Positions 45,677 to 60,600 of a stretch of 64,000 nucleotides of DNA are shown one piece after another. The first letter of the stretch is position 1. The number at the start of each line of letters is the position of its first letter. The DNA comes from Acidobacteriota bacterium (GTDB lineage Bacteria > Acidobacteriota > Vicinamibacteria > Vicinamibacterales > CAVVIG01). Made by a program: the position numbers and the translations under genes. The notes below the pieces were generated by a model that worked only from the letters and a program-made list of their open reading frames with translations, ran no database searches and had not been told where the DNA came from. The stretch is from contig QHWB01000057.1 in NCBI GenBank assembly GCA_003222395.1, positions 62,001 to 126,000 of the forward strand. Direction: 5' to 3'.

Positions 45677-48600
45677 CCATGCGATGCCGTGGTATCGCAG
45701 CGCTTCTTGACCGCCGTAGCCTTGGCGAAGGCGGTCAGGGCTGCCTGTTATGGACAACAAGACCAGGAAGACCTGGATCTCGATCGTCATCGCCTCGGTC
45801 ATCATCATCGGCCTGCTCGCCATAGGCATCGTCGGCGGCACCGCGTTCTTCATCTACTCCCACGTGAACGCGAAGTTCATTCCCCAGGAGTCGGCGGAGC
45901 AGGAATTCGCGACCGCCCGCGCCCGATTCGTCAACCAGCAGCCGCTCATAGAGCTGACGGCCGACGAGCCGGTCCTGCACCGGAACACGTCAGGACCGCG
46001 GCGCGAGATTCAGTCGCTCCACGCGCTCGTGTACGATGGCCGCGCGCGCAAGCTTACACACCTCGACGTGCCGGGATGGCTGCTCAAGGTCATGTCGGCC
46101 GGGGGCCGCATCCGCATTGCGAATCTCGACGTGCTCGACGACGACACGAGCGGCAGAGTGACGCTCGAAGATCTCGAGCGGCACGGCCCGGGCCTCGTGC
46201 TCGACATCAAGCGGGCCCGCGGATCTCAACAAGTGCTCCTCTGGACGGAGTAGGTCGCCCGGGTCAAGTGGGTCGGATGGGTCTGGTCGGTTTAGTCCAT
46301 CCGCCTGTCCTCGTTGACGGACGCAGCTGACCTCTGAACACCTCTGAATTCCTTACGCGACCTGCTCGGCGTGTCCGACCTACACGACTTATTTGGCGTT
46401 TTCGGCCGTTCGCACGTGGCATCCAGCTTGATCACTAAGGAAACAGCTAAGGCTGGAGGCCATCATGTCGAGAACTTCACGTTACCTGCCCGCTCTGCTG
46501 CTTCTGACCGGCGCGCTGATCGCGACGCCTGCCTGCGCATCCGGGCAGTACATCTATCGTGGCGATCGTCCCTACGGCGGGAATGGCGTCGGACGCGGGA
46601 TCGAGCGTCGCGCGTACGACAACGGATTTCGCGACGGCATCAGCGCTGGAGAAAAAGACGGGCGCAGGGGCCGTTCGTTCGAGTACGACCGCCACGGCGA
46701 ATGGCGCGACGCCGACAACGGCTATCACCGCGACTACGGAAACCGCGACTTCTACCGGCGATCGTTCCGCGAGGGATTCCGCGCCGGCTACGCGCAGGGC
46801 TACAACCGCTACGCGCGCAATCCCGGGTACTATCGCCGCTAGAACGCGAGCATGTGCGTGTATTTGAGGATCAAACCGCGGCCTGACGTCAGGTCGCGGT
46901 TCGTCTGCTGCTGCTCGTTGTAGACGACGAACAGGTCGCTCAGCGGGCGGTGGATGAGATCGAAGCGCACGTTCGCGCTGAACTGTTTCAGATCGGTGTT
47001 GTACTGCAGCAACGTATCGAGGAACGTGCGGGTATTGAACGCGTAGCCGACCCTCGACGTCACGAGGTTCGTCACGAAGTCGTGCATCGGAAGTGGCAGG
47101 CTGATGTCGTTGCGCTGCAGCGCGGTGTCGAACGACAGGTGATACGACGGCCTGAACACGACGCCCACTTTCGTTGATTTCTGCGTCCCCGTCCAGAACC
47201 CGCCTAACGTGATCAACGCGGAGCCGGACAGTCTCCGGCTGTGATTCGTTTCGAGCTCGATCGCGTACTCGTTCCAGCCGTAGCTTCCCGGCGTGAACAA
47301 CTGATCCGGCCGCACCTTGAACGGCGTGACGATCCGTTCGAACCGTGGATTCCACTGCAGCTCCAGATAGCCGCCGCTCTCGAAGAACCAGGCGTAGGCC
47401 ACGTGGTTCGTGTGCGACACCTTCGTGTTCGACTGATCGGTGTAGATGTTGTAGCGCGTGTGCGGATGCAGCTCGCGGATGCCGAACCTTCTGATCCACT
47501 CGGGCCGCTGGCGGATGCCGAAGTCGACGAAGTGCTTCCGGACGCCGGTTCGCTTGATGAACCCGATGTCGTCGCGGAAATTGTCGCCGACGCTCAGCAG
47601 CGAATACTGCGCGTGCAGGCGATTGTCGTTCCACGTGATCGATCCCTTGCCCGCGGCTTCGCCGCCCTGCACGCCCGGCGTGGACGACCGCGTCAGGAAA
47701 CCGTTGATGCTGAGCGCGCGGACGAACCGGAAATTCGCGTCGACGCCGGCAACGCTGTTGCGATCGCTTGATCGATCCATCGACTGGCGCGACAAAAAGA
47801 TCGCGCCGACATCGGAGTTGCCGAGGATGTCGTGGCGCGCGCGCAGCACCGTGTAGTTGTCACCCGCGCGGTCGCCTTGCTCGCCGGTCTGAATGGTCAT
47901 TGCGCCAACGCCGAACCCGCCGGCGCGGCCGGTCAGACGGCCTCCCGCCTCGATCGGTATCTCCTCGCCCTGATCGGTGAGACCAATCCGGCGCGAGAAG
48001 AACAGCAGCATCTCCTCCTCGGGCGGCGAGAAGCGCTGGGTGCCGAGCCGCGATTCGCGCGGGATGTCGCCGAAGTAGAACATCCCGGAGTTCTCGAGGA
48101 AGAACTCCCGTTTTTCGGGGAAGAAGAGGCTGAATTGCGTGAGGTTGACCTGCTGCTCGTCGGCTTCGGCCTGGGCGAAATCGGGCCGCACGGTCATGTC
48201 GAGCGTCAACGACGGCGTCACACCATACTTCGCATCGAGCCCGATCCGCGCGCCATCGTCGAACGTTCCGCCGAGAGCGCGCGTCGAGTTCGCAGAGACC
48301 CACGGTTTCACGCGCAGATTGCTTCCCTGCGCCGCATCGGGAAGGCCTTCGAGCGTGCCGCCGAATCCCGCGCGGTACAGGTTGTAGACGCGAGGCACCG
48401 GCGACCAATAATCGATTTCGTTCTTGCGGCGGATGCGCCGGCTGAAGTTGACGCCCCAGATGCGCCCTTCGCCGCGCTCGAATCGAAGCGTCTTGAACGG
48501 AATCCGGATCTCCGCGGACCAGCCGTCGGCTGTCGCGCTCGTCGCGACCGTCCACACCGCGTCCCAGCTCGTATTGACGTCGCGCCCTTCGTTCGCGATC

Positions 48601-51600
48601 TGCGTGTCCGACTTCGCGCCGGCCGGGTTGATCGCGAACACGAACCCGTTGCGCCGGTCGGCGAAGGTGTCGAGGATCACTTCGAAGCTGTCCTGCTCGC
48701 CCGGCGCGAAATCTTTGCGGATGTCGTTGACGATGACGCCGCCCGCGTTCGAGTCGTGGCAGCGAACGCCCAGATACAGCGCGTCGCGATCGAAGACGAT
48801 GCGGACCTCCGTTGATTCGCTTGCCGGATCGCCTTCGTGAGGCTCCGCCTGAATGAAATCGGCCGCGGGCTCGGCCGTCCGCCAGACTCCCTCGTCGAGC
48901 GCGCCATCGAGCGTGATGGCAGTTGTCGTTTCAATGGCCGTGGCAGTACGTCGGTCGTCGGCCGCCGCAGCGACGCTGCTCATCAGCGTCGCGCTCGCGA
49001 CGATCAGTCCGGTACACAAGAAAAGCCCCGGCCAACGGCCGGGGCTGCCGTCGAGGAAAATGTATAACTCCTGGTAGCGGTACGGGGATCCGTCGAAGGT
49101 TGTAACGTGCCGTTCTCTGGAACCGCCGCGTAATCAGCTGCTCACCAAGGCCAGAATCCTAGCATTTTTGACCGCATCGCTAGAAATGCGGATGCGAGCG
49201 GCTGAGGTGGATGATCCTGGCAGTGAGGCTAAGGGTGACAATCCGAAACCGAAAGGGTGACAATCAATGCTTTGAACGAGTACAATGCGCATGTGACTGC
49301 AAATGAATCGGTTACGGTTGGGCCTGGGATCGTCGGTCGCGAAAGGGCGAAGGACATTCGCCAGTTCATCATTGACGGACTGGTCGATGACGCATTCCGG
49401 GATGTCAGTCGCGAGGCGGCCCGACATTTTGGGGTTCCGCGGCAGGCGATCCATAAACAGTTAAAGAGGCTCGAAGCAAAAGGTCTTATTGAGGGGCACG
49501 GTAAAACCAAGGCCCGTGTCCATCGCCTCGCCGTCGAAAAATCACATCAGCGTTTTGACGTCGCCGGTCTTGACGAGGATCGCGTCTGGCGCGAGTTCGC
49601 GCTTCCGAGACTGCGCGATTTATCAGATAACGTGCTCGCAATTTGTCGCTACGGTTTTACCGAAATGGTGAACAACGTGACCGACCATTCGGAGTCCGAG
49701 ACGACAGTCCTCGTTATCGAACGGTCGCCGAAGCACGTCGAGATCGCTGTTCACGATTATGGGGTCGGCATCTTCAAAAAGATTCAAGACGCGATGAAAT
49801 TGCCGAGCATGCAAGAGGCGCTGTTCGAGTTGACTAAGGGGAAATTCACGACGGATCCGACGCGCCACACCGGTGAAGGAGTTTTTTATACTTCGCGAGC
49901 GTTTGACAAGTTCAGACTGCTGTCGGGAGACCTCTTCCTAACGCACGATCGCGAGCAAGACGACTGGCTGCTGGGCTCTGACGATCGTTCGAAGGGTGGC
50001 ACATCAGTGTTCCTTCGTATCGACCCAGCCTCGACACACACCATCGAAGAGGTTTTTGAGTACTACGCAGCCGCACGCGACGACTATGCGTTTAGTAAGA
50101 CGAATGTCGTACTTCGATTGCTTGACACTGGCGACGACGCGAGCTTCGTATCTCGTTCGCAGGCAAAACGTGTCCTCGCACGATTGCCGCGTTTTAAGGA
50201 AGTGTTATTGGACTTCGAAGGCGTGAAATCAATTGCACCAGCATTTGCCGATGAAATCTTTCGAATCTTCGCCACCGAACACCCGGAAGTCCACATGACA
50301 CCGGTGCGTGCCGTACCAGATGTCCTGAGGATGATCGACCGAGCGAAGGGCGCGCTACAGGAATCGCACGAATCCTCAAGGTGAATATTGAACATCGGCG
50401 GCGCGGGTAGCTCCCGACGATCGATCTCCGCTCGAATCTTGCCATCGATTTCTTTCTTCTCGCGGAGAGCTGTCGCGGAGGCAGCGCATGTCGAAACGTG
50501 CACCGCGCGATTTACTGGTACTGCGGCGTGATCGGCCGGTAAGATTTACCAACTCGGCGGCAACGAGATAGCTACTCGGGCCGGTTTCCGCACCGGCCAG
50601 CCGCCGACTCTCCCTTGGGGACTGCTGGCGGGGCAGCCATGCCACAACGCGCGAAACCGTTCGACGTCTGGACGATCGCCCCACCCGAGAGCGAGGCCGC
50701 GAGAGTCGAGCTCATGACCGACATTCAATGCTTCCTCGTGTGGGCAAACCGAGCACGGACCGGCGAGACGTCGCTCCAGCAAGCCATCGAAGCCGACGCA
50801 GTCTTAACCGCAATCTATGAGGGCAAGGCGGTGCGAGTCGCTGAGGGTTCGCCCCATCGCCCCACGAGAGCTCTTGGGCACATCATCGCCCACATCGGCA
50901 ACGGGCATTGGCATCTCGCGCCATGCCGGTACTGCAACCAGTGGCTACTCGCCTTCCATCAACGCCGTGTGCTCTGCCGCCGCGACGAATGTCTGAAGCA
51001 AGCGGCTGCTGAGCGTTCAGAAAGAGTGCTGGATCGGCACGACAATGAGCTTGGACGACAACGCCAGCGGCGACGACGCAGACGTACACGTTAGCGTGAG
51101 TTAATTCGTACGCATCTACGCGCATGATGACGCATGCGCGATTCAAAATTCCTCACCAGCGCCCAAGTCGCCAAGATCTGCGGCTGCACGCCCGACAACG
51201 TTCGTAAGCTCGCGCGCGAAGGCCGACTGCCTGTCGTGGCGGTCGTCGGTCGCAATCAAAGAATTTTCGAGCGCACCGTTTGTGAGCGGTACGCCGCAGA
51301 ACATCGTTCGTCAACGCCGGACAACGAGGCCGCGTGAGCGATCGCGAGTTGACGGCAGTCGAGGCCGCGCTCGTGCAGACGCTCGTGCGCGTGATCGTCT
51401 CAGCGATCACCGAAACGAAGGCGCCGATCACGCTGCCGACGAGGCGGCGCGCGTGAAGGACCCCGATCACCGTGACCTCATGTTCGCCGAGCTGCTCGCG
51501 GAAGTGCGGGCGCTGCGCGCCGAAGTCGCCTTGCTCCGGGAGTTGTTCGATGAGTTTTTCAGCGCGTTTTTGAATTCAAAATTTCAGTTCGGTCAACCCG

Positions 51601-54600
51601 ATGACCGCTGGCGGCGACGGCGGTGAGTAGCCTCGCTCCCGCATCCCAGCCGACGAGCACGGCGCTCGGCACCTTACACCGGACCTTTCTCGAGTGGCTT
51701 GGCGACGGGTATGACCTCGACGCGATCAACGTCGTGTTGGCGACGGCCGCCGCAGAACGACTCAATGGCGACCCGTTGTGGCTGCTGCTCATTTCAGGGA
51801 GCGGGAACGCGAAGACGGAGACCGTCTGCAGCCTCGCCGGCGCGGGCGCGATCATCACGAGCACGATCGCCTCAGACGGGGCGTTGCTCTCGGCGACGCC
51901 GAAGCGGGACAAATCGAAGGACGCGCACGGCGGTCTGCTGCGTCGTCTCGGTAACCGTGGCGTGCTCGTCATCAAAGACGTGACGAGCATTCTCTCGATG
52001 AGTCGCGACATGCGCGCCATGGTCCTCGCCGCGCTGCGTGAAATTCATGATCAGCGCTGGGAGCGGAACGTCGGCTCCAATGGCGGGCTGACGTTGACCT
52101 GGACTGGCCGGATCGCCGTCATCGGTGCATGTACGACGGCCTGGGACCGTGCCTACGACGTCGTCGCGAGTATGGGCGATCGGTTCGTCGTGCTGCGGAT
52201 GGACTCCTCCGTGGGGCGCCAGCTCGCCGGCTACAAGGCGATCGCCAACACGGGCGACGAGGCGCGCATGCGGACCGCGCTGTCCGAGGCCGCCGCGGAG
52301 GTGCTGCAACGCGTCAGGCCGAACATCGCCATCCGGCCGATGCCGGCCGAGACCGATCAATTGCTCGCGGCGGCGGATGTGGTCGCGCTTTGCCGGACCG
52401 GCGTCGACTACGACTACCAAGGCCACATCGTCGACGCGCACGCACCCGAGATGCCGACCCGGCTCGCGAAACAACTGGTGCAAGTGCTGCGTGGGGGCTG
52501 CGCCATCGGCCTGGATCGAGACGCCGCGCTGCGGTTGGCGCTTCGCTGCGCGCGGGATTCGATGCCGCCGCTGAGGCTCGCGATTCTCGACGACGTGGCG
52601 ACGCACCCGCACAGCCGGACGCGCGACATCCGGCAGCGGCTCAACAAGCCGCGGACCACCGTCGACCGTCAACTCCAGGCGTTACACATGCTCGGCGTGC
52701 TGACGTGCGACGAGATCGAGGATCCCACGCGGGAGCGCAGTACTTGGTACTACGACGTGAGCCAGGAAGTGAACGTCGGCGCGATCCGTGTTCCGGATTT
52801 GTCAGTAGACATACACAGCAACACCAAAGAGAGTGTTCTACCTACTGACAAATCTGGACCACGACGAGGGGTGACCGCGTGACGCCGGTCGCGATCGTGC
52901 GATCGGTGTTCGACAGTGCCGTTCGGGAGATCAACGCGCTCGAAGCGCGGATCGTGAAAAGCGAAGACGACGCCGACGCCATGCTCTGGGAGCAGGCGGC
53001 GCACGTCGTCGCGCAGCTCGACGCCGGACTCTCGCAGCGGGAACTCGCCGCCCAGTGGATCAACGTCCGAAAAGGGGAGCCGTACTCCAAGACGCACGTC
53101 GTCCACACCGCGCAAGCCTATGGTCATTTTAATGACCACCCTCGCCCGCATTTCCGCGACGTCTACAACTCGATCGCCAATTCGACGTCCGGTAAGGTCA
53201 ACCGGCTCCTGCACCAAACCGGCGACTACGAGTGGTATTCCCCGCGTGAAGTGGTTGAGGCCGCTCGAGACGTGCTCGGCGGGATCGATCTCGATCCGGC
53301 CTCGTGTGATGTCGCGAATGACGTTGTTCAAGCGGCGCAGATCTACACCGTCGATGACGACGGCCTTAACCAGCCGTGGCGCGGCCGCGTCTATCTGAAC
53401 CCGCCGTATTGCCAGCCAGAGATCAACTCGTTCTGCGAGAAGTTCGCGCAGCACGCGAGCGCGAGGGAGATTCACGGCATCGTGCTCGTGAACAACGCGA
53501 CGGATACCGAATGGTTTAGCAGGCTCGCAGCCGTCGCTGCAGCCTTCTGCTTTCCGTCATTCCGGTTTCGCTACTGGCAACCGCATCGCGAGACGAGCAC
53601 GGCACTGCAAGGCCAAGTCGTTGTCTATGCCGGACCGGACCGCGACGCGTTCTGCCGGCGGTTTGCCGCGATCGGCCTGGTGCTGGTGCCCGCACTGCCG
53701 CACGGGCGCGAGCAGGTGGCGGGATGACCGGTATAGGGGGGTCGTTCTCTTGGAGCTGCAGCGGTGAAACCCGGTGGCTGGTTGCCTCGTGAAAACTAAT
53801 TCGCGCCTTACAGAAATTCTGGCTTGATTGAACGCATGAAGAAACGGCGACCGATTGAACGGCTTTCAGGACTGTCCGCGAGCTCGAAGCGGCTCTTTCG
53901 GACGCTGTGCGCCGAGTACGGGATTGTCGACACCGGCGGCTGCGAGACGTTGCGATCGGGATTGCGATCGCTCGAGCAGGCCGAGGCCGCGGAAGCGATC
54001 GTGCGGAAGGACGGCCGCATGCTGCGGGATCGATTCGGCCAGCGGCGCGCGCATCCGATGCTCGTCGTCGCGCGAGACTTTCGATCGCAGTGGTTGACGG
54101 CGCTGCGGCAATTGAATCTGGCGATCGGTGAACCGCCGAAGGTCGGCAGACCCGAGGGCGCATGAGAGCGAAGCGGTATCCCGTCCACGTGCAGCAGGGG
54201 CTGTCCGAGAACTTCGTCGGCTTGTTGCTCTATGGCTGGGGGTCTCACGAGTGGGAATTGCGCGACCCCGATCCGTTCGAGGTGTTCGTCGACGACGATG
54301 AACTGCGCCGGATCTGGCGTGAACATCGCGCGCAGCTGATGACCGAAGCGAAACGCCGCGGCGTCGCGGTGCCGTGGGCGCTGCGGCACTTCGAAGGCGA
54401 GGCGTGAAACCCCAGACCCGTAGAGGGAAAAATCCTTCTGCTCAGCGGTTTTTGAAAACGACCGGTTCGGACGAATGGATAGCCCCTCCACTAGGGGGTA
54501 AGGGTCATGAACGCAACAAGATGGGGGTCCTGTGTGGTCCTTCGCGCCGGTGAACACACGAACCGTGGCGGAGTCAGGCGCGAACTTTCGCGGAAAGATT

Positions 54601-57600
54601 TGGGAACTCTCGTGACGACTTGGAGTGAATCCGATGCATGACACAGAACTCGACGACAAACGCGGTCCACTCGAACACGCGACGCTTGAGGGTCGCAGTC
54701 CGGCCGCGATGGCCTTTGCGAAGCGCGGGATCCTCCGCGCGTTGCTGCGCGATCGCGGGTTGTCGCCGCTCGATCGCGAGATTGCGCGCCAGCGGCGTCT
54801 CTACGCGCGACAACTGGCGCGTGCAGGCCGCTGAAATGGGGTATCAGCAGAGAAACTTTTACGACGTCGATGCCGCGGTCGATCGCCTCGGAGAGCAGAT
54901 CGATCGTGAGCGGGCCGTCGACGCCGACTGTCGGGAAATCGCGCGCCACGCGGCGATCCTTCATCGCCTTCGCGCGGACGAAACGGAGGCCGTGCGGCTG
55001 ATGTTGACGTCGCGTCACGTCGATGGCTACAAGCAGTTCATCGACGTGCTGTCGCGCCGGCATCGGTTCACCGTGAGCTGGATCCAGCAGCCAGCAGCGC
55101 GCGCCTCGGCGAATTGGCGCACGCGCACGATCCGCATCGCGCCGATCGTCGACCACATCACGTTTGCGATTGCCTTGCACGAGACGGGGCATCTGCTCGC
55201 CGGTGAATGTCCTGAAGTCGAACCGCATCGCCGGGATCTCGGCGTGCCGAACTTTTGGAACTGCATGGCCTGCGAGGTTGCGGCGTGGCGGAAGGCGTGG
55301 CAGGTGTCACCCGTGCTCACGCGCGACATGCACCGCATATTGTCGGCGGCTCTCCGCACGTATCGGTCAACGCCGGCATCCGCGGTGACTGTGCGCGCGC
55401 TCGATCGGCTCGCGTCGCCCACTGGTTACGTTGAGACGTGCGCCGAGCGCTGGAAGCAGGAGGTCTTCTGGCAGAAGCAGCAGCTCATCGAAGCGACGCT
55501 TCGTGAAGAGCGGAAGCGCTGGGGATCACGATGACCGAGCGCGAACAGCATCTCGAGGATCTCGTCGACAGCTTGGGCGACGAGCTGCACCGCAAGCGCC
55601 TGGAGAACGACATGCTGCGCGAGGCGCTGAAGATCCAAGAGAACCGCATCGCAAAACTAGAGGCGGCGGTCAGACACACGATCGCGATGTTCACTCCGGA
55701 CCCGACAGAGGTAACCATCGATGAAAGTCACACCTAGCGAGTACGGCTTCGGCACGATTGAAAACGGATTACCCGACGGACCCGCCGACAATTTCACGCC
55801 TCCCAATTCGAGCATGTCAGAGGCAGAAGTCAATCGGCTGCTCGATGCGTCGCATCGAGAACTCGCCAGGGCGCGCCTCGGGTTTCCGAAGCCGTATCAG
55901 AATTTGAAAATGAAAGCATGGGGGGGCGATCACGTGACCCTCGCCTGGCACCGCGACGAAGTGGGCGCGTGGGTTTCAGCGATGAAAGACATCGCGCCGC
56001 TCGTCGTCCGGAATCTCAAGTAAGGCGCGGGCCTTGGCCCGGCCGGTCCGCGCGCCACCGCGGTGTTACTCGGCGCCACGTTGGTAATTCGCCGGTCGGG
56101 CATCTTTCTTTTCGCACAGAGGGGAGCCATCGGATGTCGGTCCAAGAATACTTGTCCGAAAACGCCAAGATCACCACTGAGCCGCCGAGCGCGAGCGGCA
56201 CGACGACGGTTGATACCGCCGCGTACGACAATCTCGCGTTTGCCGCGATCCTGTTTGTCGTAAGGGTCGGTTCGACGGCCGGCAACGTCGACATCCGCGC
56301 GCAACAGAGCGCGACGCAAGGCGGCACGTTCAGCGACATTGCGGGCTCGAAGATCGTCGCGACCGTCAACAGCCTCGCCATTGATCTCAAGCGCCAGACC
56401 AAACAGTGGTGCCGCGTCCGCATCACGCGCGGCAGCGCGACGACGGTCGACGGGGTCGTGGTCGTTCAATACGGCGCCAAAAATCGCCCGGTCGTGCAAC
56501 CGGGTTCGGTCAGTCTCAAAGCCATTCACGGCGGCGCGGACGGCGTCGCGTAACAGAAAGCGGAGGATCCGCGATGGACGTCGACCCGCGCGTGCGCGTG
56601 CTCGAAGCGGAAGAGACGATCCGCGTGGCGGTATGTCCGCGACGCCTACAAGCGGCACATTGAGAGCGGGGGCGAGCCGGTGGACTTGCGGGGCTTTCGG
56701 CGGCTGCACGTGCTGGACAACGACTTCTGCGGGCGCGTGCGACAGGCGCTCTGGCAGGACTGGTATTTGTAACTTGCTAGGTTTACCTATAGGTAGTATT
56801 ATGAGTAGATGAAGCCAACCGAACTCACATGTCTCCGGTGCGGGCACTCGTGGGTGCCGCGCATGCATGACGTCAGGATCTGCCCGAGCTGCAAGTCTGC
56901 ACGCTGGGATGAACTAGAAAACATCGACCAAGAGCCGAGCGACCCACCGATGGAGCCTCTAGTTGGATCAGCGGCGTGGTTCGAGAGTGGTCCTAATCCG
57001 ATTCGCAAAGATCAAGATCTCGCGTTGCTGATCGTCCGAATTGGCATGGCCGGTAACGCGTTGAGCGCGCAGTGGAACGCGGGCGCGGACGCGGGGCGGC
57101 GACATGGAGCAGTGAAGATGCGAGACCTGTTGTCCTCGTTTGTGACGGCCGCAGCTGTTACGAACGAAGCACTTCAGCTCGCGCGTGAAGGGATGGCAGC
57201 GCTTCGCCCTCTTGCGCTTCATGCTGGTGCTAGCGGGGAACTTCTTGCGCGGCTCGGGAAACTGTGCGCCGGCAAACATCCCGCGTCGGACGTATTGAGT
57301 CGCGCCAGAAACAAGGTCGGCTTTCATTGGGATGAACAGGTGGTGCGCCGATCTCTCCGCGAGTATGGCAGGAACAAGAAGATTGTCTGGCTGGAGTCAG
57401 ATGCGGGCTTTCAGCCCGTGCACCGGCTGGCCGTTGAAGTGCTCGCACATGCGCTATTCCCGGAGTCAGGGGATGCCGTCGCAGATCCGGATGAGGCGCA
57501 ACGCGCGCTCGTTCAGGCGATGTCGCAGGTGCACGATGCGATGCGTTTGATCATCGAGTTCTTTATCGCCTCGGTCTACGGATACATGCAACGTATCAAT

Positions 57601-60600
57601 GCCATACGGCGAGAGGGTCCGAAAGCTGCGAAGGGAAAAAGGTGAGTCGCATCATGATCGCTGCCATCTACGCCCGCAAGTCCACCGAGCAGAACGGCGT
57701 CGCGGACGAGCAGAAATCCGTCGCGCGTCAGATCGAGCACGCGCGCGCGTATGCGATCGCGAAGGGCTGGACCGTCGACGACGCACACGTCTACGTCGAC
57801 GACGGCATCAGCGGCGCCGAATTCGCGAATCGGCCGGGATTCCTCGGGCTGATGAACGCGCGTACGCGCTGAAACAGCTGTCCGTCGCCGGCGTTCGGTG
57901 CTTCTCGTATCTCGAGGACCGCGAGCTGCTGATGGAGAGCGCGACGGATAAGTTCCTGCTCGGTGCGGTGACGTTCGCGGCCGATCTTGAGCGCGAGAAA
58001 GCGCGCCAACGCGTGCACGACGCGATGCTCCGCAAGGCTCGGGCCGGGCATGCAACCGGCGGAAAGACCTTCGGATATGACAACTGCCTGATCACCGACG
58101 ACGCTGGCCGACGATCTCATGTCGAGCGACACATCAACCGAGGTGAGGCTGAAATCGTGCGTCGCATCTTCAGCGTGTGCGCTTGCGGCGCCGGCTACAC
58201 GCGGATCGCGAAGCTACTGAACGCGGAACACGCGCCGTCGCCGCGGCCGAAATGCGGCCGGCCGGCGACATGGGCGCCGTCGTCGGTGAAGGAGATCCTT
58301 GACCGTCGCCTATACCTCGGCGAAGTCGTCTGGAACCGGACTGAGAAGCGCGATTCGTGGGGACAGAAGAATCAGCACGATCGGCCGGAGAGCGATTGGA
58401 TCCGGACCGCGGCGCCGCAGTTGCGCATCGTGTCCGACGACGAATGGCAGGCGGCGCACGGGCGGATCTCGGCGACACGCGCGAGCATCACGACTCTTTC
58501 TCGCGGTCAGCAGCACCAGGCGCCGCGCCGATCGCGTGACATCGAGTCGAACTACCTGCTATCAGGCTTCGCGCGTTGCGCCGTCTGTGGCGGCGGTCTC
58601 GGCGTCATGGGTGGCAGCCGCACCAGGGCTCGACCACATTCATACGGCTGCCTGTCGTATCACAAGCGCGGGACCGCCGTGTGCGGGAATGGCTTGAAGA
58701 TGCCGATCGACCGTGTCGACGACGCGGTGCTTCGAACCCTCGGCGGCGACGTGCTGCGGCCGGCGGTCATCCTCGCGGTCGTCGATGGCGTGCTCGCCGC
58801 GCTCGAACCTCGCAACCTCGCGCAGGAGATCGCCCAAATGCGCAGCGAGCGCGAAGCGGTCGAGCGCGAAATGGGCAACCTCGTGAAGGCGATCGCCGCG
58901 GGCGGTCCGCTCGAAACGCTCGTCGTTGAGCTGAAGGCACGCGAGACGCGGCGTGGCGAGCTCGTCACGGCGATCACTGGTCGCGAAGCCGTCGACGTCG
59001 GACGGTTCAACCGAAAGGCGATCGAACAGGCCGTTCGCGATCAGCTGAACAACTGGCGTACGGTGCTGACCAGGCACGTCGCCGACGCGCGTCAGTTACT
59101 GCGAGAAGTGCTCGCGGGGCCGCTCAGGTTTACGCCTGTTGAACGAACGTATCGGTTCGAAGGGGAAGCATCGATCGGACGGCTCGTCGCTGGTACTGCC
59201 GGTCTACCAACTTGTGTGGTAGCGGTACGGGGATTCGAACCCCGGTCCCGTGGCTGAGAAACGCAAGTCGGACGTCGGCGGTTTTGGGTTTCGTCGTTTT
59301 TGTTCGGAAATTCGTTCGGATCGTCGGGCCGTCCCCGCGGGAGACGGCCCTTTTCGTGGACAAAGTTTCAAGTTTTTTTCAAGTGGTGCAGGCCCTCGAT
59401 TCGCGGTGTTTTACGACCGCGCTTGCCAGCGGCGCGGGTGCTGTCGGCCATGGACCGCCAGGACGACGATGTCTTCACCGATCATCCGGAAGTAGACAGC
59501 GTACGGGAAACGATTGAGGAGCGCTCGCCTCGTGTCTCCGCGTGCGCGCTGAAACAGCAAAGGGTTTTCAACGACGTGTTCAATCGTGTTGTCAAGAGCC
59601 GCGCGAAAGGCAGCGCCGAGGCCAGGCTGCCTCGCTTCGTACCACTGTCGCGTTTCGAGTGTTTCCGCTGCAGCCTCAGGTCGAAAACTGACCCGGCGGT
59701 TCACTCCCGATCCATCAGCTTCCGACGGACTTCCTCCCACGGAATCGCTAACTCCGGTCGCTGAACGTGCTCCATCCAGCGCCGGTCCAATTCGGCAGCC
59801 TGTTCGGGCGTCAGGTCCAATTCGGCCTCGCGTTCGGCGACGGAGAGGCTTTCCCACAACGCCATCGCGAGTTTGGCACGCTCGCCTGCGGGAAGTTTCA
59901 GCAGCTCAGAAAGCGAAGGAGACATGGCTCAATCCATTGATACTCACCGAGCAGCAGTGTATGCGCTTCAGTCATCGAGCGCGCGAGTTCAAGAGCCGCG
60001 ACCGCTTGTTCGCGCGTGACCGACGGAAAGGTTTCGAGAAACTCGTCGAGCGAATCCCCGGCTTCGAGGTAGTCGAAGAGCGACTTGACAGGCACGCGCG
60101 TCCCGACGAACACAGGGGTCCCGCCGAGAATCTCGGGATCGCTGAGCACGACTCGCGTTCCGTTGGGCATGACTAGACGACAGTATACCGCCCCGAAACA
60201 AGGATTGGGCACGAACCGGTGTCGCGTCGGCGGCGCACCCGATCGGGTGGCCGTGACGCAGGAGACGAACGACAAGAAGCAGTTGATGCCGATGGTCACC
60301 ACGATCGAGCGGCAGTCGCGCGACACGCCGAACGAGCTGCTCGCCGACGCCGGCTATTGCTCGGACGAGAGCCTGACCGCGATCGCCGCCACCACAATCG
60401 ATGCGTACATCTCGACGCGGAAGCAGAAACATGGGGAACGGCTTGGCCCGTGTCGGGCGAGGAGCGCTGCCGAAAAACGCGACGGTCGTCGACGGCATGC
60501 CCCGGAAGCTGCTCACGAAGGCCGGCGCGGCCGCCTACGCGGCGCGCAAAGGGCTCGTCGAACCGGTCATCGGACAGATCAAGCGGGCGCGCGGCTTCCG